The translations under genes and the position numbers were made by a program. 64,000 bases of DNA from Clostridium hydrogeniformans DSM 21757 (lineage in GTDB: Bacteria > Bacillota > Clostridia > Clostridiales > Clostridiaceae), in NCBI RefSeq assembly GCF_000686705.1, contig NZ_JMLJ01000006.1, forward strand, positions 248,001-312,000, read 5' to 3'. How positions within the stretch are numbered: position 1 is the first letter of the stretch; each line of letters begins with the position of its first letter. The notes below the pieces were generated by a model, which was not told the origin of the DNA, searched no databases, and saw only the letters and a list, made by a program, of their open reading frames with translations. Shown here piece after piece: positions 53,396 through 62,687 of this stretch.

Positions 53396-55957
53396 TTGCT
53401 CAAAGGAAGTAAATTTTTAAATTTATTTATTGCGGCTTCATTTTCAGTAACTATTTTGTTGCCACCTTCAATATCTACCAGCGCTAGTACAGGGACTATT
53501 GTTAATCAGGTTCCTTTAAGTGCTACAGCTCGTCCTACTTCGTCTTTTGTATCATTAACCTCTGAAAAATCTTCTTTAATGGCTAATGATACTACAGTGA
53601 TTACAGCTAAGGCTACTGGTAAGAGTCCTGAATATAGATTCTGGATTTGTGATGAAGGTAACTGGTATATTGTTCAGGATTTTTCTCCTAAGAACACCTA
53701 CAAATTTAAACCTACTAAACAAGGTAAGTTTAAGTTTTGGATAGATGTTAGAGAGGATAAAAATACTGATGTTGCTAGAGATGATTATAAAGAAGTGGAA
53801 GTTAATGTTACACGTGCTTCTGCCGTATTTAACTCATTAACTGCATCTAAGCCTTCTGTAGGAGTTAATGACACATCTGTTATAACTGCTAAGGCTACTG
53901 GTAAAAGTCCTGAATACAGATTCTGGATTCTTGATAATGGTAACTGGTACATTGTTCAAGACTTCTCTCCAAATGGTACTTATAACTTTAAACCTACTAA
54001 AGAAGGTAAGTTTAAGTTTTGGATAGATGTTAGAGAGGACAAGAATACTGACCTTGCTAGAGATGCTTATAAAGAAGTTGAAGTTAATGTTACACGTGCT
54101 TCTGCCGTATTTAACTCATTAACTGCATCTAAGCCTTCTGTGGGAGTAGGTGACACTTCTGTTATAACTGCTAAGGCTACCGGTAATAGTCCTGAATATA
54201 GATTCTGGATTTGTGATGAAGGTAACTGGTACATTGTTCAAGACTTCTCTCCAAATGGTACTTATAACTTTAAACCTACTAAACAAGGTAAGTTTAAGTT
54301 TTGGATAGACGTTAGAGAGGACAAGAATACTGACCTTGCTAGAGATGCTTATAAAGAAGTGGAGGTTAATGCTACACGTGCTTCTGCCGTATTTGACTCA
54401 TTAACTGCATCTAAGCCTTCTGTAGGGGTTAATGACACTTCTGTTATAACTGCTAAGGCTACTGGTAAAAGTCCTGAATATAGATTCTGGATTCTTGATA
54501 ATGGTAACTGGTCTATCGTTCAAGATTTCTCTCCAAAGAGTACTTATGACTTTAAACCTACTAAACAAGGTAAGTTTAAGTTTTGGATAGATGTTAGAGA
54601 GGACAAAAATACTGACCTTGCTAGAGATGCTTATAAAGAAGTTGAAGTTAATGTTACACGTGCTTCTGCTGTATTTAACTCATTAACTGCATCTAAGCCT
54701 TCTGTAGGAGTGAATGACACTTCTGTTATAACTGCTAAGGCTACTGGTAAAAATCCTGAATATAGATTCTGGATTTGTGATGAAGGTAACTGGTATATTG
54801 TTCAAGACTTCTCTCCAAATGGTACTTATAACTTTAAACCTACTAAAAAAGGTAACTTTAAGTTCTGGGTAGATGTTAGAGAGGACAAGAATACTGACCT
54901 TGCTAGAGATGATTACAAAGAAGTTTCTGTAACTGTACTTCCTCGTAGCACCTCAACCTTCCTATCATTAACACCATCAAAATCATCTATGGAGGTTAAT
55001 GAAACTGTAGCAATTACTGCTAAGTCCACTGGTAAAAGTCCTGAATATAGGTTCTGGATTTGTGAAAATGATGAGTGGTACATTGTTCAAGACTTCTCTC
55101 CAAATGGTGTTTATAACTTTAAACCTACTAAAGAAGGCAACTTTAAATTCTGGGTAGATGTTAGAGAAGATAAAAACACTGATGTTGCTAGAGATGATTA
55201 TAAGGAAGTTCAAATTCAAGTGGGAAATAACGCTTTCTTTTTCAAAGAAATTAAGACAAGCCTTCCTTCTCCTCAAAAAGTAGGAACTAAAGTTAATGTT
55301 AAACCTGTAGCTCAAGGGGTTAATCTTGAATATAAGTTTTCTCTATATGATGGAAACAGCTGGACTGTTCTTAGAGATTTTTCAAAGATAGACAATATAG
55401 ATATTAACTTATCTAAATATGCAACATATAGAATTAGAGTAGATGTTAAGCCTTTTGGTGGAAATTCCACCTCTAAAGAAATATCCTTCTCTACAATATT
55501 AAATGTTGCAGAACCTAATGTTATAGAGAATTCATTTAGCTGGAATGGTGAGTTTGAAAATAGAGAAGCAACCAAATACTTAGTATATCATCATACAGAA
55601 AGTTCAAAGGATTCTGCTGAAAACATACATGCTTATCATCAATCTAAGGGTTGGGTTGGAATAGGATATCATTTCTTTGTTAAGAAGGATGGTACTATCT
55701 ACCGTGGAAGACCTGAAAATGTTATAGGCGCTCATGCAATAGGTTTTAACCATGAATCTATAGGTATTGCAGCAGAAGGCAGATATGAAATTGAGTATAT
55801 GCCAATTGCTCAAAGACTTGCTTTAATAAGACTTGGTGAATACTTAAAAGAAAAATACGATATTAAAGGAATTTACGGTCATGGAGAAGTTTCTTCTACA
55901 GACTGTCCTGGTAAAAATTATCCTCTTTTAGAGATAAAAAATGCCGTAATGAAATAA
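53396..55957 (+). CDS. N-acetylmuramoyl-L-alanine amidase with tandem Y_Y_Y-type repeats
   Basis: About 853 residues. I chose TTG at 53396: AAAGGGGTGA lies nine bases upstream, while GTG at 53384 sits inside that site. Signal peptide to about residue 33. Six repeats of 94 residues (53534-55225), each with EYRFWICDEGNWYIVQDFSP, TYNFKPTKQGKFKFWIDVRE and KNTDLARDAYKEVEV, resembling triple-tyrosine (Y_Y_Y) domains, and one degenerate seventh. The C-terminal amidase_2 domain (about 710-853) has zinc ligands in VYHHTESS, FNHESIGI and GHGEVSSTDCPG. It cleaves the MurNAc-L-Ala bond. Confidence 0.9.
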   Translation: MLKGSKFLNLFIAASFSVTILLPPSISTSASTGTIVNQVPLSATARPTSSFVSLTSEKSSLMANDTTVITAKATGKSPEYRFWICDEGNWYIVQDFSPKNTYKFKPTKQGKFKFWIDVREDKNTDVARDDYKEVEVNVTRASAVFNSLTASKPSVGVNDTSVITAKATGKSPEYRFWILDNGNWYIVQDFSPNGTYNFKPTKEGKFKFWIDVREDKNTDLARDAYKEVEVNVTRASAVFNSLTASKPSVGVGDTSVITAKATGNSPEYRFWICDEGNWYIVQDFSPNGTYNFKPTKQGKFKFWIDVREDKNTDLARDAYKEVEVNATRASAVFDSLTASKPSVGVNDTSVITAKATGKSPEYRFWILDNGNWSIVQDFSPKSTYDFKPTKQGKFKFWIDVREDKNTDLARDAYKEVEVNVTRASAVFNSLTASKPSVGVNDTSVITAKATGKNPEYRFWICDEGNWYIVQDFSPNGTYNFKPTKKGNFKFWVDVREDKNTDLARDDYKEVSVTVLPRSTSTFLSLTPSKSSMEVNETVAITAKSTGKSPEYRFWICENDEWYIVQDFSPNGVYNFKPTKEGNFKFWVDVREDKNTDVARDDYKEVQIQVGNNAFFFKEIKTSLPSPQKVGTKVNVKPVAQGVNLEYKFSLYDGNSWTVLRDFSKIDNIDINLSKYATYRIRVDVKPFGGNSTSKEISFSTILNVAEPNVIENSFSWNGEFENREATKYLVYHHTESSKDSAENIHAYHQSKGWVGIGYHFFVKKDGTIYRGRPENVIGAHAIGFNHESIGIAAEGRYEIEYMPIAQRLALIRLGEYLKEKYDIKGIYGHGEVSSTDCPGKNYPLLEIKNAVMK
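53534..55225 (+). repeat. Six tandem 282-bp repeats inside the amidase gene
   Basis: The sequence ACACGTGCTTCTGCCGTATT recurs at 282-base spacing (53816, 54098, 54380, 54662 as repeat starts). Copies 2 to 5 are almost identical at the DNA level; copies 1 and 6 differ more. The copy number is likely to vary between strains. Confidence 0.85.
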
Positions 55958-55998
55958 AAAGATAAGCTATGGATTAAAGTTCCATAGCTTATCTTTTT
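55956..55998 (+). terminator. Terminator after the amidase gene
   Basis: A perfect 18-bp stem, AAAAAGATAAGCTATGGA and TCCATAGCTTATCTTTTT, starting at the stop codon. Confidence 0.95.
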
Positions 55999-56202
55999 AA
56001 TATATAGTTATCTGTAAATTAAATATATATTAAGTTTACACTTCTAAAATATTAAATTCAAAATCTTTTCCTATTTCCTTATTTCTTAACTGCTAATTTA
56101 ACGTGGCTTTTAACTAATAATCCTATAGATCTAACAGAAATAGGGCTATTTTATGTCCCTTATCTCTACCTAATAACTTCTTAATATAATTTAACTTCGT
56201 TC

Positions 56203-57273
56203 TTATCTTTTTTCCTCAATTATTGATTTCCACCTAAAAGCTATGTTTTCCACAAAATATTCTCTACTATTAATTAATGAATTTTTAGCCATAGATATTC
56301 TTAAATCTTTATCATTCATAAGTTTATCCATTGCCTCTGCCAAATCCTTAGTATTATTTTGAGGAACTATAATTCCATCATTTCCATCCTTTATTATTTC
56401 CCTCGGACCTGTTCTTATATCAAAACTTAAAGCTGGAATTCCACATGCCTTACTTTCTATTAGTACCATAGGAAAAGCTTCACTTTGAGAGGTTAAAACA
56501 GTAAAAGCAGCCTTATCATATTTACTTTTTACATCATTACAAAGTCCTGAAAATATTACCTTATATTCTAAGTTAAGACTCTTAGTAAGCTCTATTAATC
56601 CTTCTTTTTCTGGTCCATCTCCAACTATTTCTAACTTCCAATCTGGATTCTTCTCATGTATAAGGCTAAAGGCCTCTATGGTGTAATTAACTGACTTTTC
56701 GGCACTAAGCCTTCCAAGACTAAGTATAGTCTTACTACTACTATCATAACTTCCCTCCCCATTAAAAGGTAAGGGGTTAGGTATAACCTGAGTATTCCTG
56801 CAGAACTTCTTATATATTTTCTCATCTCTCTCTGTAAGTAAAACAACTATATCAAGTCTTCTATAAAATATTCTTTCCATAGCTCTAAAGAAAAGACTAT
56901 CAAAGTAATACTGTCCGTGCTGGCAAGCTATTACCCTTGGTTTTATTTTATTTTTTAATATGGAAAAATAAACATTAGTCTTAGTATACATACTGAATAA
57001 CACATCTAGATCTATTTCATTAAAAATCTTCTTAAATTTTTTAAGTCCTGTTATATGTTTTTTTATAAAATTACCCTCATACTCATGATTAATATATATT
57101 ACTTCTACATTATTATGTAACTGAAATCTTATTCCATCATTCTTAGGCTTAATTAATGATATAATTTTAACCTCATATTTATATTCAGTGGCAAAATAGT
57201 TTGCTAGCTTACACACAACCCTTTCTATGCCACCTATTTCTGTCATATCTTCTACTAAAAATCCTACCTTCAT
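56203..57273 (-). CDS. Glycosyltransferase, GT4 family
   Basis: 356 residues, GT-B fold. The N-terminal acceptor half starts VGFLVEDMTEIGGIERVVCKLA, and the C-terminal donor half has LGRLSAEKSVNYTIEAF, VGDGPEKEGL, TSQSEAFPMVLIESKACGIP and the E-x7-E region. It resembles galactose/GalNAc transferases that build surface glycans. It is the last gene of the polysaccharide cluster. The donor and acceptor sugars cannot be read from the sequence. GGAGAT is the ribosome site. Confidence 0.9.
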   Translation of the reverse strand: MKVGFLVEDMTEIGGIERVVCKLANYFATEYKYEVKIISLIKPKNDGIRFQLHNNVEVIYINHEYEGNFIKKHITGLKKFKKIFNEIDLDVLFSMYTKTNVYFSILKNKIKPRVIACQHGQYYFDSLFFRAMERIFYRRLDIVVLLTERDEKIYKKFCRNTQVIPNPLPFNGEGSYDSSSKTILSLGRLSAEKSVNYTIEAFSLIHEKNPDWKLEIVGDGPEKEGLIELTKSLNLEYKVIFSGLCNDVKSKYDKAAFTVLTSQSEAFPMVLIESKACGIPALSFDIRTGPREIIKDGNDGIIVPQNNTKDLAEAMDKLMNDKDLRISMAKNSLINSREYFVENIAFRWKSIIEEKR

Positions 57274-57363
57274 ATTTATCTCCTAGATTTTAAATTTTCA
57301 TTGTAATTAATTTCTTAAAATAAAGTCATCTATACTTTATAATACTATAACTCTCATTACTCT

Positions 57364-58362
57364 TTATCTTCTAAAAGCTTTAACTTTATTAATTATAGTT
57401 ACATAACTACTTCCTAGACCATAGCTTATATTATATAATCTTAATCTCATCCTACTATTAGAATTAGCTTTAGAAATAAATTCCTTGTAAAACTTGTTAT
57501 TATAAACTTCTTCATCCTTATAATTATTCCATATATTATATAAGGTTTTATGTGCCTCTCCTAATATATTAGATGTAACTACATTAAAATAATATAGATG
57601 TAAAAATCTCATAAGCTTATATTTGTCTTTAAGGGTATCATATTTATTATTCTCTAAGATAACACCCTCAACAAGGGTAACTGCCTTTTCTACATCCAAT
57701 ATTTTTGTGGATGCTGTCTTAGTTACACTTGTGCTTCTTTGAAGATAATAATAAAGATTTTTATTAAGCTTTCCTACTCTTTTAGCATAAATAGATAGCA
57801 TCATAGTAGTAGCCATATCTTCTCCAAAAGCAATATCTTCTGGACACTGTATATTATAACTTTCAAATAAATCTCTTCTTATGAGCTTACTCCAAAGTGC
57901 CACACTTACTTTGCTTTCCATAGCCAAGCCTAAATATTCTTCTCCACTTATATTACCAAAATCCATATCATTACTATTAATTAACACTCCATTTTCATAT
58001 GCTAATATAAAATCATAGGCTACCATGTCTAAGTCATCTTCTTTTGCCTTATTATATAACAATTTAAGAGCATCTATATGAAGCCAATCATCTCCATCTA
58101 GGAATAGTATATATTCACCTCTCGCTTCCTTAATTCCTGTATTTCTAGCTTTGCTTACTCCCTGATTTTTCTTATCTATTACTCTCACTCTATCACACTT
58201 ACTAGCTATATTATTAATAATATCTAAGGTAGAATCTTTAGATCCATCATTTATAACTAGTATTTCTATTTCCTGAAGACTCTGATTTATAGCTGAATTT
58301 AATGATTTCTCTATATAATTTTGTAAGTTATAAGCTGGAATTATAACACTTACCTTTATCAT
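57364..58362 (-). CDS. Glycosyltransferase, GT2 family
   Basis: 332 residues. GT-A fold start VSVIIPAYNLQNYIEKSLNS, then ILVINDGSKDST, GVSKARNTGIKEARGEYILF and FLDGDDW with the DxD metal motif. C-terminal helical region, no strong membrane segment. It would transfer one sugar to the repeat unit. AGGAGGAAAG precedes the ATG. It lies between licD and the GT4 gene, with two hairpins in the licD gap. Confidence 0.92.
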   Translation of the reverse strand: MIKVSVIIPAYNLQNYIEKSLNSAINQSLQEIEILVINDGSKDSTLDIINNIASKCDRVRVIDKKNQGVSKARNTGIKEARGEYILFLDGDDWLHIDALKLLYNKAKEDDLDMVAYDFILAYENGVLINSNDMDFGNISGEEYLGLAMESKVSVALWSKLIRRDLFESYNIQCPEDIAFGEDMATTMMLSIYAKRVGKLNKNLYYYLQRSTSVTKTASTKILDVEKAVTLVEGVILENNKYDTLKDKYKLMRFLHLYYFNVVTSNILGEAHKTLYNIWNNYKDEEVYNNKFYKEFISKANSNSRMRLRLYNISYGLGSSYVTIINKVKAFRR

Positions 58363-58418
58363 AACTTTCCTCCTATGGTTTTATAGTTTAAAGCCTTACC
58401 CTTCTATCTATATTAGAA

Positions 58419-58468
58419 TTTTAATAAGATAACTTAACCCTATGATTAGTTAAACTATCTTATTAAAA
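58419..58468. other. Hairpin between licD and the GT2 gene
   Basis: A perfect 13-bp inverted repeat, TTTTAATAAGATA and TATCTTATTAAAA. There is no T-run. It may be an mRNA processing or stability structure. Confidence 0.45.
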
Positions 58469-58590
58469 CTACCTCTCTTCAAGTTAAATTATCTGCAGTT
58501 TAATCTATTTAAATTATAAATTTTAACAATTATATAAAATAAGTTTTTAGTAAAAAAGTATATGAAATATAGTAAATTAACTCTAAAATT

Positions 58591-58622
58591 AATTAGGGTA
58601 ATCTATATAGACTACCCTAATT
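58591..58622 (-). terminator. Palindrome just past licD
   Basis: AATTAGGGTA and TACCCTAATT enclose TCTATATAGA-like sequence, together a 32-bp near-palindrome 5 bases after the stop. The T-run is weak, so it may be an attenuator rather than a full terminator. Confidence 0.5.
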
Positions 58623-58627
58623 ATACA

Positions 58628-59461
58628 CTATATTGCGTTATTCTTCTCAATCTTTATAGATATTTTAGAACTATGGGATGGGTTTCTCTCTTCTTCCCTT
58701 GGAAGTTCTGTCCAATCTCCATATAACCTACATAGGATTTTTTCATACTCATTTGGTACGGGAACTTTAATATGTTCAAAATCATAATACTTTAAAGGAA
58801 ATACATCCTTTTTATGTAAATTTATACTCCATGGAACTTCTATTCCATAATTAATTTCATCATGGGAGTAGTCCCTCTTCCTATTTGCTAACTTATAAGA
58901 TTTTTTTATAAACTTTCTATAAGGAATTATGTTATACAAAACTCCTATAGCTTTAAGTAGTGAAACTATAATATTTCTTGGTAAATTAAATATATAAGGC
59001 TTTTTAAATTTAAATTTAGTAAATGCTTTAAGCTTCATTATCCCATTTATTGAAAACTTAAATACCTTATCCTTTTTGCTTAAAGTATCATATGGAAAAA
59101 TATCTATAAAAATCCCACTATGCTCCTTAACACCATTGTCAAAGTTTATCTTGCTATTATTATCCCTTATTTTTGCCCATGGTGCTTCTGCATATTTATC
59201 ACTTAGGGGAGTTTGACAAAAATATTCATCCTTTAATTCCTTAGAGACTACATCTAAAAACTTTACATAATCTTCCCTAAGCATTCCTATATCTAAGTCA
59301 TCATCCCAGGGTATAAATCCTCTATGTCTTATTGATCCTAATAAGGTTCCTGAATCAACCCAATATGATATCTTATGTTTTTTGCAAATCCTATCTACTT
59401 CCTCTAGGATATATAACATCCTAAATTGAGCTTCTCTTAATTCGCAGCTTCTATAACTCAT
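58628..59461 (-). CDS. licD: LicD-family phosphotransferase
   Basis: 277 residues. The N-terminal signature WVDSGTLLGSIRHRGFIPWD followed by DDLDIGM is the LicD nucleotidyltransferase-like core with acidic metal residues. LicD enzymes transfer phosphocholine from CDP-choline onto a teichoic acid or glycan sugar; some relatives move other phospho groups. The presence of licA-licB-licC 10 kb away makes phosphocholine the likely group. AAGGTGG precedes the ATG. Confidence 0.9.
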   Translation of the reverse strand: MSYRSCELREAQFRMLYILEEVDRICKKHKISYWVDSGTLLGSIRHRGFIPWDDDLDIGMLREDYVKFLDVVSKELKDEYFCQTPLSDKYAEAPWAKIRDNNSKINFDNGVKEHSGIFIDIFPYDTLSKKDKVFKFSINGIMKLKAFTKFKFKKPYIFNLPRNIIVSLLKAIGVLYNIIPYRKFIKKSYKLANRKRDYSHDEINYGIEVPWSINLHKKDVFPLKYYDFEHIKVPVPNEYEKILCRLYGDWTELPREEERNPSHSSKISIKIEKNNAI

Positions 59462-59751
59462 AATTAATCCACCTTAACTTAATTTCTTTAAAACTCCCCC
59501 CCTAATAACTATTGCACCCCAAAATAAAATTTGTAATACTCCTGAAGTCCTTCCCCCTAACTCCAAAAGCATAGCCACGCTACTTAGTTACCCTTTAAAT
59601 ATTCCATGACACTATACCCCTAATACCTCTATCCTGTAAACTTTATTAATAAAAGTTCTAATGTCATGGAAGTCTTGAAAGTAAATTTTAGTTTTATATT
59701 AACCTATTACTCTGTCTTCACATATTAACATATCTTAACTTCTTATTTGAA
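59462..59751. other. GC-richer gap with possible gene remnant
   Basis: The 290 bases between the flippase and licD are less AT-rich than neighbouring gaps. On the minus strand a stop-free tail of about 35 codons ends just before licD (VAMLLELGGRTSGVLQILFW is part of it), with no proper start. TTCCATGACA (59602-59611) and TGTCATGGAA (59662-59671) form an inverted repeat. Nothing is certain. Confidence 0.35.
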
Positions 59752-61221
59752 TTATTTACTTTTTTTTCTTAACTTAATCAACATCTTATCTAAAACTTGT
59801 AATAATATTTCATCCTTAATTATAAGTAGTATTGAAAAATAAATAGCTACACATAATGTCATTGTGATTAGAATTATATATATGGTAGAACTAGTAATCA
59901 TCTTTACACCATAAGATATTGGTATAAATATTAAAGAGATAAATAAATACTTCATCTTTTTAATATCTATTAGATCAAAATCTACCTTTAATCCTATCCT
60001 CACATATGCATATTCAGTTATTACAAGCATATAATTTACAATAGTTGTACTTAATATAGCTGTAAATGGACTTAAGAATCCACTATAAGCTAATATTAAC
60101 TTCATGGCTAGGTTTACTAACCCCCATGAAAGGATCATTTTTAAAAGAATTCTCTCCTTACGTTTAACATAAATAATCTGATTAGCTATAACAGCATCAA
60201 AAGCTAAAGATATCATGTATATGGAGAACATCTTAAGCACTGGTACTGACGCCAAATATGATTCCTTAGTATAAAGGAGTATTATCTCTCTAGATAATAC
60301 AAATATCCCCACTGCAGCAGGGAATAAGAAAACACTTAAACTCATAGTTGCCTTATTTAAAAGCTTTAAGTATTTTTCCTCATCCTCTGAGGCTAGTATA
60401 TTAGACAATCTTGGTATTGTCACATAAACTATGGACATTATAAAAGCATATATCATATATACTATGTTTTGAGCTGGTGCATAGAAAGCCGTATAGGTTT
60501 CCCCTAGATAACTTCCTATAAATAGCCTGTCCAATTGAGTATATAAAACATTGGCATTTGACATAATCAGTGCCATTATTAAATACTTTATATGTTTTTT
60601 AAATGTTAGTCCCTTTAAAGTAAATCCTATATCTTTTGATATAAATATAAAGCTTATTATATTATTTAAGAATATGGACCCACTTAAAAGTCCTGCATAT
60701 ATTAAATAATCTTCTGGATTCTTTATAAATCCTAAAAGTAATACTACATAAATAACCTTAACAGCTATGGTCTTAATAGTTATAAAATCATATTTTTCTA
60801 GTGCTTCATTAGCCCACTCTACATAAAATATATTTGAGAATATACTAAACATATATATTATGTAAAGAGTCATATTTGAAGTACCTTTAAATCTAAATAG
60901 TATAAATGATATGTATACTATAAGCACCAATATGTTAGAAAATAACCCCATTAAAAATAATGAAGAAAATAAACTCTTTAACTTTTCTTTGTTGTCTCTT
61001 ATTCTACTTATCTCCCTAAGGCCATAATTATATATTCCAAAGGAAGCAAAAATTAAGAAATAAGCATAAATAGCATCAGCAAATACTATTTTTCCCATGC
61101 TTTTTTCTCCTAGAACCTTATAAGCATAAGACCCTATTATTAATGGTACTACTATATTGAATAAATTTAAACAGGATTTATATAGAAAATTTTTTATTAA
61201 AGACTTCTCTTTCATAATCAT
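59752..61221 (-). CDS. Wzx-type polysaccharide flippase
   Basis: 489 residues with about fourteen hydrophobic helices, MOP superfamily style: FLYKSCLNLFNIVVPLIIGS at the start, SFGIYNYGLREISRIRDNKEK, QLDRLFIGSYLG. It would move lipid-linked repeat units across the membrane. It starts 8 bases after rfbD, so they share a transcript. The substrate would be the glycan built by the neighbouring transferases. Confidence 0.9.
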   Translation of the reverse strand: MIMKEKSLIKNFLYKSCLNLFNIVVPLIIGSYAYKVLGEKSMGKIVFADAIYAYFLIFASFGIYNYGLREISRIRDNKEKLKSLFSSLFLMGLFSNILVLIVYISFILFRFKGTSNMTLYIIYMFSIFSNIFYVEWANEALEKYDFITIKTIAVKVIYVVLLLGFIKNPEDYLIYAGLLSGSIFLNNIISFIFISKDIGFTLKGLTFKKHIKYLIMALIMSNANVLYTQLDRLFIGSYLGETYTAFYAPAQNIVYMIYAFIMSIVYVTIPRLSNILASEDEEKYLKLLNKATMSLSVFLFPAAVGIFVLSREIILLYTKESYLASVPVLKMFSIYMISLAFDAVIANQIIYVKRKERILLKMILSWGLVNLAMKLILAYSGFLSPFTAILSTTIVNYMLVITEYAYVRIGLKVDFDLIDIKKMKYLFISLIFIPISYGVKMITSSTIYIILITMTLCVAIYFSILLIIKDEILLQVLDKMLIKLRKKSK

Positions 61222-61228
61222 AAGCTCC

Positions 61229-62107
61229 TTAATTTAGCTTATTAATAAAAGTTTCTAGAGCCTTTTCCCATGGTCTCATATGATTTCCAATAGTACATCT
61301 TAACATCATATTATCAAGGGATGAAAAGGCTGGTCTTTTTGCAGCTCTATCTAATTTATCTGATGTTATTGGCTCAACTGTGCAGTCAATCTCACTGAAT
61401 TTAACTATTGCCTTTGCAAAGTCATACCAAGAACATTCCCCTTCTCCTGTGCAATTATAAACTCCATATTCTTCTGTTTCCATAAGCTTTATAATATGGT
61501 AAGCTAAATCCTCCGCGTTAGTTGGATTTCCTCTTTGATCATCTACTACTGTAAGGTGTCCTCTTTCCTTAGCGGCCTTTATAATAGTTTTTACAAAGTT
61601 CTTTCCATCATATCCATATACCCAAGAAGTTCTAACAACAAAATATCTACTGCAAAACTCTCTTACATAATCTTCTCCTAAAAGCTTAGTTTTTCCATAA
61701 GCACTTATAGGATTTGTTATATCACATTCCTTATATGGGGAGGATCCATCTCCCTTAAATACATAATCAGTGGAGATATGAATAAGCTTAGCTCCTATTT
61801 CTTCACAACCAATAGCTAGATTTCTAGGTCCTAAGGCATTTACCTTAAAAGCTCCATCATAATCTGTTTCACATCCATCTACATTAGTATAGGCAGCACA
61901 GTTTATAACTATCTGTGGTTTTTCATTTTTTATAACCTCTTTAACCTTATTTAAATGAGTTATATCTAATTCCTCTGATCCACATGCTATAACTTCAACA
62001 TTCTTAGCTAAGTTTGATATCTCTCCTATTTCACATATCCCTGTGCTTAATATATTAGTTATGGCACTTCCAAGTTGACCCTTTGCTCCAGTAATAAGTA
62101 TTTTCAT
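61229..62107 (-). CDS. rfbD: dTDP-4-dehydrorhamnose reductase
   Basis: 292 residues, short-chain dehydrogenase fold: ILITGAKGQLGSAI, INCAAYTNVDGCE, HISTDYVFKGDG and YGKTKLLGE with catalytic Tyr/Lys, VRTSWVYG. It makes the last step to dTDP-L-rhamnose. rfbC lies 19 bases upstream; rfbA and rfbB are not in the window and are probably elsewhere in the cluster. AGGAGGAT is the ribosome site. Confidence 0.94.
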   Translation of the reverse strand: MKILITGAKGQLGSAITNILSTGICEIGEISNLAKNVEVIACGSEELDITHLNKVKEVIKNEKPQIVINCAAYTNVDGCETDYDGAFKVNALGPRNLAIGCEEIGAKLIHISTDYVFKGDGSSPYKECDITNPISAYGKTKLLGEDYVREFCSRYFVVRTSWVYGYDGKNFVKTIIKAAKERGHLTVVDDQRGNPTNAEDLAYHIIKLMETEEYGVYNCTGEGECSWYDFAKAIVKFSEIDCTVEPITSDKLDRAAKRPAFSSLDNMMLRCTIGNHMRPWEKALETFINKLN

Positions 62108-62126
62108 AGATATCCTCCTAATCTAA

Positions 62127-62684
62127 TTAAAACTCTATTTTACTTTCCCTTAATGTAGACGCATTTTTATCTTTTTCAGATAATAATATTTCTTCAATCC
62201 CCTCTAAAGGCCATTCTATTCCCATCTCTTCATCATTCCATAAAAGTCCACCTTCAAACTCTGGATGGTAGAAGTCTGTGCATTTATATACAAATTCTGC
62301 TTCTTCGGATGTAACTAAGAATCCATGAGCAAAACCTTCTGGCACATAAAATTGTCTCTTATTCTCTTCACTTAAAAGAACTCCATGCCATTTTCCATAA
62401 GTCTTAGAATCTTTTCTTAAATCTATAGCTACATCAAAAACTTCTCCTTTTATAACTCTAACAAGCTTTCCTTGAGGATGTTTAGTTTGAAAATGCATTC
62501 CTCTTAGAACTCCCTTTTTAGACTTTGAATGATTATCTTGAACAAATACCATATCAAGACCTGCTTCTTTAAAAGAATTATAATTATAAGTTTCCATAAA
62601 GAACCCTCTATGATCTCCAAAAATCTTTTGTTCTATAACATAAAGTCCCTCTATCCCTGTTTCTATAAATTTAAAATTCCCCAT
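62127..62684 (-). CDS. rfbC: dTDP-4-dehydrorhamnose 3,5-epimerase
   Basis: 185 residues, cupin fold: GDHRGFFMETYN, FVQDNHSKSKKGVLRGMHFQ with catalytic His, HPQGKLVRVIKGEVFDVAID, YVPEGFAHGFLV. It converts dTDP-4-keto-6-deoxyglucose to the L-lyxo form for rhamnose. It starts 3 bases after the polymerase gene stops. Rhamnose is therefore probably part of the surface glycan. Confidence 0.95.
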   Translation of the reverse strand: MGNFKFIETGIEGLYVIEQKIFGDHRGFFMETYNYNSFKEAGLDMVFVQDNHSKSKKGVLRGMHFQTKHPQGKLVRVIKGEVFDVAIDLRKDSKTYGKWHGVLLSEENKRQFYVPEGFAHGFLVTSEEAEFVYKCTDFYHPEFEGGLLWNDEEMGIEWPLEGIEEILLSEKDKNASTLRESKIEF

Positions 62685-62687
62685 TTT

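Noticed and set aside
54983-55813. Minus-strand frames within the amidase gene
   Set aside because: Shadows of a well-supported plus-strand gene with signal peptide and catalytic motifs.
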